40,536 nt of DNA from an uncultured Bacilli bacterium. GTDB taxonomy: Bacteria; Bacillota_I; Bacilli_A; RF39; UBA660. Location of the stretch: positions 1 through 40,536 of the forward strand of contig CAJOQL010000076.1 in the NCBI GenBank assembly GCA_905236935.1, read 5' to 3'. Below the pieces are notes generated by a model. It saw only the letters and a list, made by a program, of their open reading frames with translations, was not told the DNA's origin and made no database searches. The translations under genes and the position numbers were made by a program. Positions 8,812 through 16,116 of the stretch are shown in pieces; positions within the stretch are counted from its first letter, which is position 1, and each line of letters opens with the position of its first letter.

Positions 8812-10023
8812 ATGAATAAAATATTAAAAATAAGTTTAATATTTATAAGTAGTATTTTAATTATAATTGGATTAATATTTGGTATTAGTAAATATTTAAA
8901 TTATATAAAAATTAAAAATGCTGTGGTAGAAATTACTTATAAGGAAGATTTAACTTTAGAATTTAATACCAAGAAAAGAGTATCTGATTATATTGAATCT
9001 ATCAATGGGAAAATTGTAAATGATTATGAAATAGATAGCTTAAAGTTAGGAATACAAGAGCTTACATATGAATTTATTAACGATGATGGCATTAAATTAA
9101 AACAATCTTTTAAGATAGATGTTCAAGATAAAACACCACCGATTATTTGGCTAGGTAATTCTTACAATATAGCAGTTGGTAGTAATGATACTATTGTTCA
9201 AAATATTCTTTGTGGAGATAATGTAGATAATAATCCAAATTGTTATATTAAAGGGGATTATGATTTAAATGTAGTTAATAAGTATCCATTAGAGTTTGTT
9301 GCAGAAGATAAGTATGGCAATATATCTTCTAAAAAATTTACTTTAAATGTTTATAAACCATCGAACTATTCAAGTTCATCATCAAAAAAGCCAAGTTATA
9401 AAAAGTATGCTGATATAGTTAGTAAATATAAAAAAGAAAATACTAAGATAGGCTTAGATTTATCTGAATGGCAAGACTATCCAGACTTTGATAAACTTAA
9501 AGCAGCTGGAGTAGAGTTTGTAATACTTAGAGTTGGTGGAACAAAAGGCAGAGAAGGAGATTATTTTTTAGATAAATCATTTAAACATAATATTGAAGAA
9601 GCTAATAGAGTTGGCATTCCAGTTGGGTTATATTTTTTCTCATATGCTACTAGTGTAAAAAAGGCAGAGGAAAATGCTAAATGGCTATTAGATCAAATAG
9701 GTGATAAAAGAATTGACTTGCCAATTTCATTTGATTGGGAAAATTGGAATAAATTTAATCAATATCATATTAGTTTTTTTGAATTATCTCAGATGGCTGA
9801 TGCATTTATTAAAACTGTAGAAGCAAAAGGTTATCAAGGAATGAACTATGGAAGTAAAACATATTTAGAAAACATGTGGATGGAAAGTAATAATACTATT
9901 TGGCTTGCTCATTATACATCTAAAACTAATTATGAAGGTAAATATAAATTTTGGCAATTATGTGATAATGCTTTAGTTGATGGGATTGATGGCCCAGTTG
10001 ATGTTAATATAATGTATGAATAG
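8812..10023 (+). CDS. Membrane-anchored GH25 lysozyme with Ig-like domain
   Basis: A 403-residue protein. It has an N-terminal membrane anchor (residues ~5-28), a beta-sandwich region (~35-180, with the VQDKTPPIIWLG and KYPLEFVAEDKYGN signatures of bacterial Ig-like folds), a Ser/Lys linker (~185-205), and a glycoside hydrolase family 25 domain to the end. GH25 hallmarks are IGLDLSEWQ (first Asp), EFVILRVG, GIPVGLYFFSYA, the catalytic DxE in SFDWENW, and a terminal KFWQLCDNALVDGIDGPVDVN. It should cleave the MurNAc-GlcNAc backbone of peptidoglycan outside the membrane. The role (growth, division or engulfment) is not shown by the sequence. Probably cotranscribed with ffh. Confidence 0.9.
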   Translation: MNKILKISLIFISSILIIIGLIFGISKYLNYIKIKNAVVEITYKEDLTLEFNTKKRVSDYIESINGKIVNDYEIDSLKLGIQELTYEFINDDGIKLKQSFKIDVQDKTPPIIWLGNSYNIAVGSNDTIVQNILCGDNVDNNPNCYIKGDYDLNVVNKYPLEFVAEDKYGNISSKKFTLNVYKPSNYSSSSSKKPSYKKYADIVSKYKKENTKIGLDLSEWQDYPDFDKLKAAGVEFVILRVGGTKGREGDYFLDKSFKHNIEEANRVGIPVGLYFFSYATSVKKAEENAKWLLDQIGDKRIDLPISFDWENWNKFNQYHISFFELSQMADAFIKTVEAKGYQGMNYGSKTYLENMWMESNNTIWLAHYTSKTNYEGKYKFWQLCDNALVDGIDGPVDVNIMYE

Positions 10024-10036
10024 AGGGTGTCTTGAT

Positions 10037-10114
10037 ATGAAACTTCCAGATAATTTATCTTATCCAATAAAGCTAAAAAATAAATGGTTTATCCAAAGAG
10101 CTATCTTAATTTAA
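10037..10114 (+). CDS. Possible 25-residue peptide, unknown
   Basis: A short ATG frame (MKLPDNLSYPIKLKNKWF...) begins 14 bases after the lysozyme stop, with a purine-rich GAGGGTG upstream at a loose distance. It has no recognisable family, signal or membrane segment, and may equally be the decayed start of a lost gene. Listed because it fills most of the gap before the minus-strand terminator. Confidence 0.2.
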   Translation: MKLPDNLSYPIKLKNKWFIQRAILI

Positions 10115-10126
10115 AAGATTATAATT

Positions 10127-10149
10127 AAAAAAGATACCCTAAAGTATCT
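10127..10149 (-). terminator. Intrinsic terminator of the minus-strand PAP2 gene
   Basis: Stem AGATAC / GTATCT with a six-base loop. Read on the minus strand it is followed by six T. It overlaps the stop codon of the PAP2 gene. Confidence 0.65.
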
Positions 10150-10807
10150 AATATTTAAATATTTTATTATCTAACTTAATTAGAATAACAATTAAATTAG
10201 TAATAAAACTTAAAATTAAAGCTGAAAGCATATCATAGACATAATGTTGTTTAACAAGTAAGGTAGATAATGCAATTAAGAAACTAATTATACAAATTAC
10301 AGTTTTATTTTTAATATTTATATTTTTACTATTAATAGTAGTAAATATTATTTGAAAACAAAATAAACAGTGAATTGATGGAAAACAATTAATGGCTGGA
10401 GTATCAAAATAATAGGTTACTTTTAGAATAAAAGTGGTAAATATATTAGCTACATTATTACTTATTTCTGGTCTTATTATTTCTACTGGATAAATAACAT
10501 AGATAATATAACAAATAATAGTTGCTATTATAGATGACAATGCTCCTTGATAGTATTTTTTCTTATCTTTACAAAATATATAATAAAAACTAAAGATTAC
10601 AAAAAAATAGAAAAGATTATATATATAAATAAAATAGGGAACAAATGGAATATTGTTATCAAATACAGTATTAAAAGTATGATAATCATTTTGAAAGATT
10701 TTTATTATAAGAAAACATAATGGTTGTACTATTGTAAAAAAAGATATTGTTATAAGAAAATTTTTATCTTTAACGAGTTTTAAATAATTTATTAATTTTT
10801 CTTTCAT
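10148..10807 (-). CDS. PAP2-family membrane phosphatase
   Basis: A 219-residue protein with six hydrophobic segments. The PAP2 motifs are present: an Arg-Pro pair in PVEIIRPE (weak motif 1), CFPSIHCLF (motif 2, PSxH) and VKQHYVYDMLSA (motif 3, His and Asp). The family dephosphorylates phosphatidic acid, undecaprenyl pyrophosphate or inositol lipids; the nearest feel is the PAP2/inositol-phosphorylceramide-synthase-like group. Substrate cannot be told. Start ATG at 10807 is chosen because GTGATT lies just before it; the frame extends 30 codons further upstream without a ribosome site. It lies downstream of the slipin gene on the same strand, with a terminator between them. Confidence 0.75.
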   Translation of the reverse strand: MKEKLINYLKLVKDKNFLITISFFTIVQPLCFLIIKIFQNDYHTFNTVFDNNIPFVPYFIYIYNLFYFFVIFSFYYIFCKDKKKYYQGALSSIIATIICYIIYVIYPVEIIRPEISNNVANIFTTFILKVTYYFDTPAINCFPSIHCLFCFQIIFTTINSKNINIKNKTVICIISFLIALSTLLVKQHYVYDMLSALILSFITNLIVILIKLDNKIFKY

Positions 10808-10865
10808 ATAAATCACAAGTATTATTCTATCAAATATTATTTTAAAAATCATTAGTTTAAAAGCA

Positions 10866-10894
10866 AATAATAAGTAGGAGTTTTTCCTACTTAT
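10866..10894 (-). terminator. Intrinsic terminator after the slipin gene
   Basis: Perfect ten-base-pair stem ATAAGTAGGA / TCCTACTTAT with a five-base loop; T-rich on the minus strand downstream. It overlaps the slipin stop codon. Confidence 0.75.
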
Positions 10895-11672
10895 CATTTA
10901 TTTTATTTATAGCTTTACCTACTAAATCAGTGGCATTTCCATGTTTAAAGGCTTCTAATACTTCAATTGGCACTGCAAAAATAATTGTGTTAGATTGATC
11001 AGATGACAAGTCATTAAGTGTTGCTAGCGTTCTTAAATGTAATGCTCCAGGTGTAGTAGCCATTGTTGCAGCAGCTCTAGCAAGATTTTCACTGGCTTCA
11101 ACTTCACCTTCAGCTTTAGTAATAACTGCTATTTTTTCTCTTTCTGCTTCAGCAACTTTAGCAATAACTCTTTGCATTTCTTCTGGAAGTTTAATATCTT
11201 TAAGTTCAACATTTTCAACTTTGATACCCCATGGGTCAGTTGCTTCATCAATAACTTTACATATTTCAGTAGAAATTTTATCTCTTTCAGCAAGTAATTC
11301 ATCAAGGCTTATTGAACCAACTGCATTACGCATTGTTGTTTGAGCAAGTTGTGATACAGCAAAACTATAATTTTCAACAGCTAATACAACTTTAGAAGCA
11401 TCAAATATTTTATAGTATAAAACAGCATTAATACGAATTGTTACATTGTCTTTAGTAATTGCATCTTGTTCTGGAACATCAACTGCTTTAGTTCTGATAT
11501 CTACTTTTTTCATAGTATCAATAATAGGTAGAACTAATCTCCAACCTGGTTCCATTATTCTATGAAATTTACCGAAGCGTAATAAAACACCTCTTTCATA
11601 TTCATTAATTTGTCTAATTGATCTAAGTAATATGATACCAATGATTATAAGTAAAATAATTCCAAATTCCAT
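10887..11672 (-). CDS. Slipin/stomatin-type SPFH membrane protein
   Basis: A 261-residue protein with an N-terminal hydrophobic hairpin (GIILLIIIGIILL) and a full SPFH/Band 7 domain: INEYERGVLLRFGKF, PGWRLVLPIIDTMKKVD, VPEQDAITKDNV, and a coiled-coil with AEREKIAVITKAEGE. Slipins scaffold membrane microdomains and often pair with NfeD; no nfeD gene is present here. The C-terminal HLRTLATLNDL and IIFAVPIEVLEAF are typical of bacterial slipins. The start is supported by AAAGGAG seven bases upstream. Confidence 0.92.
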   Translation of the reverse strand: MEFGIILLIIIGIILLRSIRQINEYERGVLLRFGKFHRIMEPGWRLVLPIIDTMKKVDIRTKAVDVPEQDAITKDNVTIRINAVLYYKIFDASKVVLAVENYSFAVSQLAQTTMRNAVGSISLDELLAERDKISTEICKVIDEATDPWGIKVENVELKDIKLPEEMQRVIAKVAEAEREKIAVITKAEGEVEASENLARAAATMATTPGALHLRTLATLNDLSSDQSNTIIFAVPIEVLEAFKHGNATDLVGKAINKINDK

Positions 11673-11692
11673 AAGTACTCCTTTCTAATTTA

Positions 11693-11721
11693 ATTCTATA
11701 ATAATTATAGTATTTTATCAA
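11693..11721 (-). promoter_or_regulatory. Sigma-A promoter of the slipin gene
   Basis: On the minus strand, TTGATA (11721-11716) and TAGAAT (11698-11693) are separated by 17 bases, about 15 bases before the ribosome site. Confidence 0.65.
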
Positions 11722-11764
11722 TAATATTGAAATATTTCTTTAATGTAAAAAAGATTTAATATCC

Positions 11765-11793
11765 TTTACATTTTAAATAAATTAATTTATTAT
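11765..11793 (+). promoter_or_regulatory. Sigma-A promoter of the 11818-12772 gene pair
   Basis: TTTACA and TATTAT separated by 17 bases; predicted start site ~11800, 18 bases before the ATG. Divergent from the slipin promoter. Confidence 0.6.
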
Positions 11794-11817
11794 TTAATAG
11801 AAAGTAGGTTATAAATA

Positions 11818-12405
11818 ATGCAAGAAAAAATAAGAAATGCTATTTTACCAATATCTTTATTTTATATGATAGTGATAGTTATATTAATGACTCTAACTTA
11901 TATACAAGCTCAAGATACAATAGAGTTTAAATATATTGAAAACTTTGAAAATAAGATGGCAAATAATAAGTTAGAAGTAAATAATTTAAATGATAAGGTC
12001 TGCGAAGATGCTCTAAATAAATATATCGATTATAGTATTAAGTATACTTATAATGGAAATGTAAAAGTTAAAACATTTTTTAATGATAAGTTTTTAAATC
12101 CAGATGAAATATTTCTAAGCAATTACCTTAAAATAAAAGATAATTGTAAATTAACAGATGAACAAATGAAAGATAATGATTTACCAAATATGTTTTTAAA
12201 TGTTACTGTTTTAGAAGAAGAAATACTTCAAAAGTATTTATTTAACTATGAAATTAAGTTTAATGACATTATAACTAGAATAATATTAGAACCAAATATA
12301 TATAATACAGAGTATTCTATTAGTCAAAATTTAAAACTAAAAATAATTGATACAGTTTTAGAAATATTAAAAGAAAGAAAAAATGAGGTATTAAATGAAA
12401 ATTAA
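11818..12405 (+). CDS. Membrane-anchored protein of unknown function
   Basis: 195 residues, not recognised. One N-terminal membrane segment (ILPISLFYMIVIVILMTLTY), then a hydrophilic, probably extracytoplasmic domain with two Cys (NDKVCEDAL and KDNCKLT) about 50 residues apart that could form a disulphide. The architecture resembles pilus-like or envelope accessory proteins, but no motif supports a specific call. It overlaps the next gene by 11 bases, so the two are an operon. Confidence 0.7.
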   Translation: MQEKIRNAILPISLFYMIVIVILMTLTYIQAQDTIEFKYIENFENKMANNKLEVNNLNDKVCEDALNKYIDYSIKYTYNGNVKVKTFFNDKFLNPDEIFLSNYLKIKDNCKLTDEQMKDNDLPNMFLNVTVLEEEILQKYLFNYEIKFNDIITRIILEPNIYNTEYSISQNLKLKIIDTVLEILKERKNEVLNEN

Positions 12406-12772
12406 AAAATATTTATTCTTATATTATTTTAATGCATTCTTAACTTTTTTATTAATTGGTTATTCTTATTATGTTATTGAACCAACAAGAGAAATTATTA
12501 TTCCTTTATATTCTATAATAAATTATATAAATATTGGGTTAGTTTTAGTTTTTACTTTCTTTTTTATTAAAAAGAAAACTATGAATATTAATAGTCTTAT
12601 AATGCCCATTAGTTATTTAATATTTTTTATAATTGTACTAATTATCTGTTTTCTATTTAATGATAAAGTTGTTAGTCCATATATTCATTTTGGATATTAT
12701 CAATTATTTATTTTAATTGCTTTTATATTATTAAACATTTATTCAATACTTAGTATTAAATTTAAAAATTAA
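12395..12772 (+). CDS. Small four-helix membrane protein, unknown
   Basis: 125 residues with four predicted membrane segments (around 8-27, 38-57, 68-88 and 98-120) and almost no soluble part. No family recognised. The start lies inside the preceding gene, in another frame, and reads MKIKKYLFLYYF. Probably works with its overlapping upstream neighbour. Confidence 0.65.
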   Translation: MKIKKYLFLYYFNAFLTFLLIGYSYYVIEPTREIIIPLYSIINYINIGLVLVFTFFFIKKKTMNINSLIMPISYLIFFIIVLIICFLFNDKVVSPYIHFGYYQLFILIAFILLNIYSILSIKFKN

Positions 12773-12776
12773 GTAT

Positions 12777-12805
12777 TTGACAAACTAGTATTAATAAACT
12801 ATTAT
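12777..12805 (+). promoter_or_regulatory. Strong sigma-A promoter
   Basis: Consensus -35 TTGACA, 17-base spacer, TATTAT. Predicted start near 12812, only about 11 bases before the ATG of the next gene. Confidence 0.8.
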
Positions 12806-12822
12806 TATAATAGGTGAATGAT

Positions 12823-13407
12823 ATGTTTAATCTATTTAGAAAAAGAAAAGAAGTTAAGTTAAGAGATAAAACTAATATTATAATTTCTTTCATTTTGACT
12901 TTAATGGGTATGTTAATGTTAGGTGTTTCTTTTTTAGAGTTTATGGCTCCTAATACGTTACTTTATGTAGTTTTTTCAATATATGCTTTAATTAAAATTA
13001 TAGAAGTAATTATCGTTAAAGTAAAAGATAATGATTATGAGGATATATCTACTGCTATAGCATGTGCTTTAGCTGCAATTAGTGGGTTTAAATATATTAA
13101 TTATGATCCACCAATGGTTTTAAGTATTACACTAGCTAGTTGGGTAGGAATAATGTCTATTATTAAACTTATAAAATTAGATTATTATCATGATAGAGAA
13201 AATGGAATGTTTTATGTTAATTTAGTTACATTTTCAATGTTTTTATTGTTAGGACTTTTAACAAGTATTAATTTATATTTTAATGAAACTGTACAAATAT
13301 TAATGCTTGGATTCTTCTTTGTAATAAATGGTTTATTAAATTTAGCAGAAGATGCTATTAGAATATTAGTATCAAGAAATAGTATTAAAATTAGTGACAT
13401 TAAGTAG
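12823..13407 (+). CDS. DUF308/HdeD-like membrane protein
   Basis: 194 residues with six predicted membrane helices in pairs, resembling the HdeD/DUF308 fold of small six-helix proteins. Family membership is by general pattern only (paired helices, glycine-rich turns such as LMGMLMLGVSFLEF and LGFFFVINGLLNL). Start ATG 12823 is preferred, with AGGTGA before it; the GTG at 12814 belongs to the ribosome site. Expressed from its own strong promoter and closed by a terminator that overlaps the stop. Confidence 0.6.
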   Translation: MFNLFRKRKEVKLRDKTNIIISFILTLMGMLMLGVSFLEFMAPNTLLYVVFSIYALIKIIEVIIVKVKDNDYEDISTAIACALAAISGFKYINYDPPMVLSITLASWVGIMSIIKLIKLDYYHDRENGMFYVNLVTFSMFLLLGLLTSINLYFNETVQILMLGFFFVINGLLNLAEDAIRILVSRNSIKISDIK

Positions 13408-13417
13408 TCACTTTTTT
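13393..13417 (+). terminator. Intrinsic terminator overlapping the stop of the DUF308-like gene
   Basis: Stem AGTGAC / GTCACT, eight-base loop containing the stop, then six T. Confidence 0.7.
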
Positions 13418-13539
13418 CATAAAATATTAAAATTTCAGATATTTAAAAAAACCGAGATGAGAAATTAGATTATTTTTGCTTTTCGGATAAGTCGTACTCT
13501 CTAATGGGGGTTTTGGCAAGTTTGGGAAGGAGGATATTT

Positions 13540-13653
13540 ATGGAGATAGAGCATATTGAAATAATTATTCTTTTGCTTATTGTTGATAGGTCAGTACGAG
13601 TAGTGCTAAAACTATTAGAATGTGCAACAAAAAATCATCACCTATCTAGGTGA
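13540..13653 (+). CDS. 37-residue hydrophobic peptide, putative type I toxin
   Basis: A short frame reading MEIEHIEIIILLLIVDRSVR and ending ECATKNHHLSR: an acidic N-terminus, a hydrophobic stretch, then a basic amphipathic tail. That is the layout of Fst/TxpA/BsrG-type membrane toxins. The ribosome site AAGGAGG is perfect and six bases from the ATG, the strongest in this region. The stop codon lies within a hairpin (13635-13656). No sequence family is recognised with certainty. The call rests on size, hydrophobicity, ribosome site, mRNA folding and the convergent antisense RNA. A leader peptide is the main alternative. Confidence 0.55.
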   Translation: MEIEHIEIIILLLIVDRSVRVVLKLLECATKNHHLSR

Positions 13654-13656
13654 TGA
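13629..13656 (-). terminator. Terminator of the antisense RNA
   Basis: Perfect nine-base-pair stem TCATCACCT / AGGTGATGA with a four-base loop; on the minus strand it is followed by six T. On the plus strand no T run follows, so it terminates leftward transcription. Confidence 0.75.
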
Positions 13657-13673
13657 CCCATCAACCGAAAGGT

Positions 13674-13695
13674 GATGAGAATTTAAATTCTCATC
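13674..13695. repeat. Perfect 22-bp palindrome in the toxin-like locus
   Basis: GATGAGAATTT followed directly by its reverse complement. Its right half is also the 3' partner of the 5' segment GAGATGAGAA, so two structures compete. Confidence 0.8.
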
Positions 13696-13708
13696 TCTTT
13701 CTTAAATT

Positions 13709-13735
13709 AATTCTAGCACATAGAATTTTTTTTTT
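13709..13735 (+). terminator. Terminator of the toxin-like mRNA
   Basis: Seven-base-pair stem AATTCTA / TAGAATT, loop GCACA, then a run of nine to ten T. The same bases carry the minus-strand promoter of the antisense RNA. Confidence 0.7.
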
Positions 13736-13739
13736 GCAA
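13710..13739 (-). promoter_or_regulatory. Promoter of the antisense RNA
   Basis: On the minus strand: TTGCAA (13739-13734), 18-base spacer ending TGC, then TAGAAT (13715-13710), so the -10 is of the extended type. Predicted start near 13704. Confidence 0.55.
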
Positions 13740-13766
13740 TCATTAACTTGACATGGATAGTTGAAG

Positions 13767-13795
13767 TTGCACTTTTTTCTTTTTTAAATTAAAAT
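13767..13795 (+). promoter_or_regulatory. Sigma-A promoter of the methyltransferase gene
   Basis: TTGCAC, 17 bases, TAAAAT; predicted start ~13802, about 14 bases before ATG 13816. A TTGACA at 13748-13753 has no matching -10. Confidence 0.6.
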
Positions 13796-13815
13796 TATGT
13801 AAATGGGTGATTTTT

Positions 13816-14658
13816 ATGGAAACTATAAAAGATTTTAATGATTATGAAATTTTAGGTATGGATAATGGCTATAAATATGAAAGATGGGGTAATATATATT
13901 TAAAAAGACCAGATCCAGAAATAATATGGCCTGATAAAGTTAATGCTAGAATTGATGCTGAATACATTAGAAGTAATACTGGTGGTGGAGAGTGGAAAAA
14001 ATATAAAAATATTCCTAGCAGTTGGCAAGTAAGTTATAAAGATTTAACTTTTAATTTGAAGTTAATGGGATTCAAACATACAGGATTATTTCCGGAACAA
14101 GCATATAATTGGGATATAATTAGAGAAAAAATAAAAAATGAAAATCGCTTAGTTAAAGTATTAAATTTATTTGCTTATACTGGGGCTGCTAGTGTTGCTG
14201 CATTAATGGAAGGTGCTAACGTCACTCATGTAGATTCTTCCCGTGGAATGGTAGATTGGGCTAAAGAAAATGTTAAATCTAATCATTTAGAAGATAAATC
14301 TATAAGATTTTTAGTTGATGATGTACGCAAATTTGTTAAAAGAGAGATAAGAAGGGGAAACAAATACGATATTATTATCATGGATCCTCCTTCTTTTGGC
14401 AGAGGCTCTAAAAATGAAGTATGGCAACTAGAAAAAGATTTATATGATTTAGTATTAGATTCAGCAAGTTTACTTTCTGATAATCCTTTACTATTTATAA
14501 TTAATTCTTATACAACTGGGTTATCAATGACTGTACTTGAAAATATTTTAAAGAAAACAATTAAACATCATGGCACAATTAAATCTACCGAACTTGGTAT
14601 TAAGGCCAATAATGGGTTAATTCTTCCTTGTGGAATTACTGCTAGATGGGAAAAATAG
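13816..14658 (+). CDS. Class I SAM-dependent methyltransferase, RlmI/RlmK-like
   Basis: 280 residues with a Rossmann methyltransferase core: motif I NLFAYTGAASVAALMEGA, motif II acidic VTHVDSS, and the catalytic-type motif IV DPPSFGRG. This set belongs to the COG1092 group (RlmI, RlmK, YccW), which methylates cytosine C5 or guanine N7 in 23S rRNA. Unlike RlmI it has no N-terminal PUA domain; the front instead carries KRPDPEIIWPD, found in short members of the group. Target base unknown. ATG 13816 is chosen because GGGTGAT precedes it by five bases; the GTG at 13807 is in that site. Confidence 0.85.
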   Translation: METIKDFNDYEILGMDNGYKYERWGNIYLKRPDPEIIWPDKVNARIDAEYIRSNTGGGEWKKYKNIPSSWQVSYKDLTFNLKLMGFKHTGLFPEQAYNWDIIREKIKNENRLVKVLNLFAYTGAASVAALMEGANVTHVDSSRGMVDWAKENVKSNHLEDKSIRFLVDDVRKFVKREIRRGNKYDIIIMDPPSFGRGSKNEVWQLEKDLYDLVLDSASLLSDNPLLFIINSYTTGLSMTVLENILKKTIKHHGTIKSTELGIKANNGLILPCGITARWEK

Positions 14659-14701
14659 AATAAATAAGTCTTCATAAGAATATACTTTATTGGAGGCGAA
14701 A

Positions 14702-14962
14702 ATGGAAATATTAAAAGTATCATCAAAAAGTAATCCTAGTAAGGTAGCAGGTGCTATTGCAAACATTTTTAGAACAGAAGGTAAATTAGAAATTCAAACA
14801 ATTGGAGCTGGAAGTTTAAATCAAGCCATTAAAGCAGTTGCAATTGCTAGAGGCTTTGTAGCACCAAGTGGAAATAATTTAATAGTAGTACCTGCATTTT
14901 CTGATATACTAATTGATGGAGTTCAAAAAACTGCTATTAAGTTAATTGTTGAAGCTAAATAA
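14702..14962 (+). CDS. spoVS: Stage V sporulation protein S
   Basis: An 86-residue protein, exactly the usual SpoVS length, matching along its whole length: MEILKVSSKSNPSKVAGAIA, IGAGSLNQAIKAVAIARGF, PSGNNLIVVPAF, TAIKLIVEAK. SpoVS is a small Alba-like nucleic-acid-binding protein needed for progress to spore coat assembly and also linked to division control. Start ATG 14702 follows GGAGG by five bases. An upstream in-frame TTG at 14690 overlaps that site and is rejected. Confidence 0.96.
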   Translation: MEILKVSSKSNPSKVAGAIANIFRTEGKLEIQTIGAGSLNQAIKAVAIARGFVAPSGNNLIVVPAFSDILIDGVQKTAIKLIVEAK

Positions 14963-14963
14963 T

Positions 14964-15012
14964 TTGCACATATCTTAAAAATGTGATAATATATCCTCTT
15001 ATAAAAGGGGAT
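14964..15012 (+). promoter_or_regulatory. Promoter and ribosome-site hairpin of the transglutaminase-like gene
   Basis: TTGCAC at 14964-14969 and an extended -10, TGTGATAAT, ending at 14990 (spacer 15, or 17 to TAATAT). Just downstream ATCCTC (14993-14998) pairs with GGGGAT (15007-15012), which is the ribosome site of the next gene, and five T follow. The hairpin could end spoVS transcripts or hide the ribosome site. Confidence 0.45.
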
Positions 15013-15018
15013 TTTTAT

Positions 15019-16107
15019 ATGGAAAGAAAAACATGGAATAAAATAAATTATTATGCAGAAACTTTTAATTTAAAGGATATCTTATCATTTAGTGATGATG
15101 ATATTCTAGATAATGTAAGAGTTATATTTGCTGATTATGAAACTATTGTAAATAATTTTGACTTTTTTATTAGAGTTTTAGAAATTTTAGAACTTAAAGA
15201 TAACTATGCAATTAATGTTGATAGTTATGAAACAGTTAAATTTATTAATGATCATTTAAAAGAAAAAAAGAATCTAACAATAAGTATTTTAGATGATTAT
15301 GAAATGAAAGACAGAAGTAATATTTCTAAATCTCAAATTGATAAAGTAAGTTTTTCTCTTCCACTATCTTATATAATGTGGGGAATAGATTTTGATGATT
15401 TTACTTATGTATCAGGAGTAAGTTATAATAAAAATGCAATGTGTTATAACGGAAATGAAACAATTGATATAGATACTTTAAAGAGAATTAAAGATATCAT
15501 AAATGATTTAAAATCACTTGGCAGATTTACAGATTTACAAATAATAATGCTAGTTTCTAATTATTTACAAAAAAATGTGGAATACATTGCCGAAAATAAA
15601 GAAATTGGTAAAGATTATATTTATTCTTTGGATAAACCAATTAATCATATTGAAGATGAGGTTGGTTTAATTGAAACAGTATTATTTAAAAAGTATGGAT
15701 TATGTACTGGAATTGCCAATTCGACAACCGTTTTATTAAATAATCCTACATTTAGAATAGATGCCAGAACAATATTTAATCAAGGACATGCATTTAATAT
15801 TGTTAGGTATAATCATAAGTATTATTTTTTAGATAATACTTGGAATATTACAAGAAGTGGTAATGAATTTCCAAAAGCTGTTAAAGTAAAAGAATTTAAC
15901 CCTAAATATATTCTTTATGGTGCAAATACTTTTGAAAAATTAGGAGATAAAAGTTACTTGTGTGATAATCCAAATATTTCTAAAGTAAATGAAGATGGAA
16001 TTAGGCAAAGTGAAATAATAAGAAATAAACAAATGATGATGAATAGAGTATCTTTTACATATGAAGAAGATATTGTTCATCCGCTTAGTAAAATAAAAAA
16101 GTTTTAA
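15019..16107 (+). CDS. Transglutaminase-like (cysteine protease fold) protein
   Basis: 362 residues. The C-terminal half carries the Cys-His-Asp triad of the transglutaminase-like superfamily: Cys in KYGLCTGIANSTTVLL, His in NQGHAFNIVRY, Asp in YYFLDNTWN. No signal peptide or membrane segment, so it is probably cytoplasmic. The N-terminal ~170 residues match nothing I recognise. Whether it crosslinks, cleaves peptides or deamidates cannot be told; spore coat crosslinking is one possibility but unsupported. Start ATG 15019 follows AAAGGGGAT; the frame extends upstream to a GTG at 14983 without a ribosome site. The next gene starts nine bases later, forming a pair. Confidence 0.7.
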   Translation: MERKTWNKINYYAETFNLKDILSFSDDDILDNVRVIFADYETIVNNFDFFIRVLEILELKDNYAINVDSYETVKFINDHLKEKKNLTISILDDYEMKDRSNISKSQIDKVSFSLPLSYIMWGIDFDDFTYVSGVSYNKNAMCYNGNETIDIDTLKRIKDIINDLKSLGRFTDLQIIMLVSNYLQKNVEYIAENKEIGKDYIYSLDKPINHIEDEVGLIETVLFKKYGLCTGIANSTTVLLNNPTFRIDARTIFNQGHAFNIVRYNHKYYFLDNTWNITRSGNEFPKAVKVKEFNPKYILYGANTFEKLGDKSYLCDNPNISKVNEDGIRQSEIIRNKQMMMNRVSFTYEEDIVHPLSKIKKF

Positions 16108-16116
16108 GGAGGATTT

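Larger units (their letters stand above)
13629..13704 (-). ncRNA. Putative antitoxin antisense RNA (~75 nt)
   Basis: Bounded by a minus-strand promoter (13739-13710) and terminator (13656-13629). It would be fully complementary to the 3' part of the toxin mRNA including the last codons. Its 5' segment TTCTCATC can also pair with GATGAGAA at the 5' end of the toxin mRNA. This convergent, 3'-overlapping geometry is that of par/Fst, TxpA-RatA and BsrG-SR4. Confidence 0.5.
13454..13735 (+). ncRNA. Structured mRNA of a type I toxin-like locus
   Basis: Three pairs of complementary segments are nested around the small peptide gene: GAGATGAGAA (13454-13463) with TTCTCATCTC (13688-13697), TTTCGG (13481-13486) with CCGAAA (13665-13670), and TCGTACT (13492-13498) with AGTACGA (13593-13599). 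There are also local hairpins at 13635-13656 and a perfect 22-base palindrome at 13674-13695. Such 5'-3' long-range folding is typical of type I toxin mRNAs, which are made in a translation-inactive form. The plus-strand promoter is not clear, so the 5' end is approximate. Confidence 0.55.

Noticed and set aside
13748..13753. TTGACA as -35 of the methyltransferase gene
   Set aside because: The sequence 16-18 bases downstream is a T run without a -10; TTGCAC-17-TAAAAT just after it fits better.
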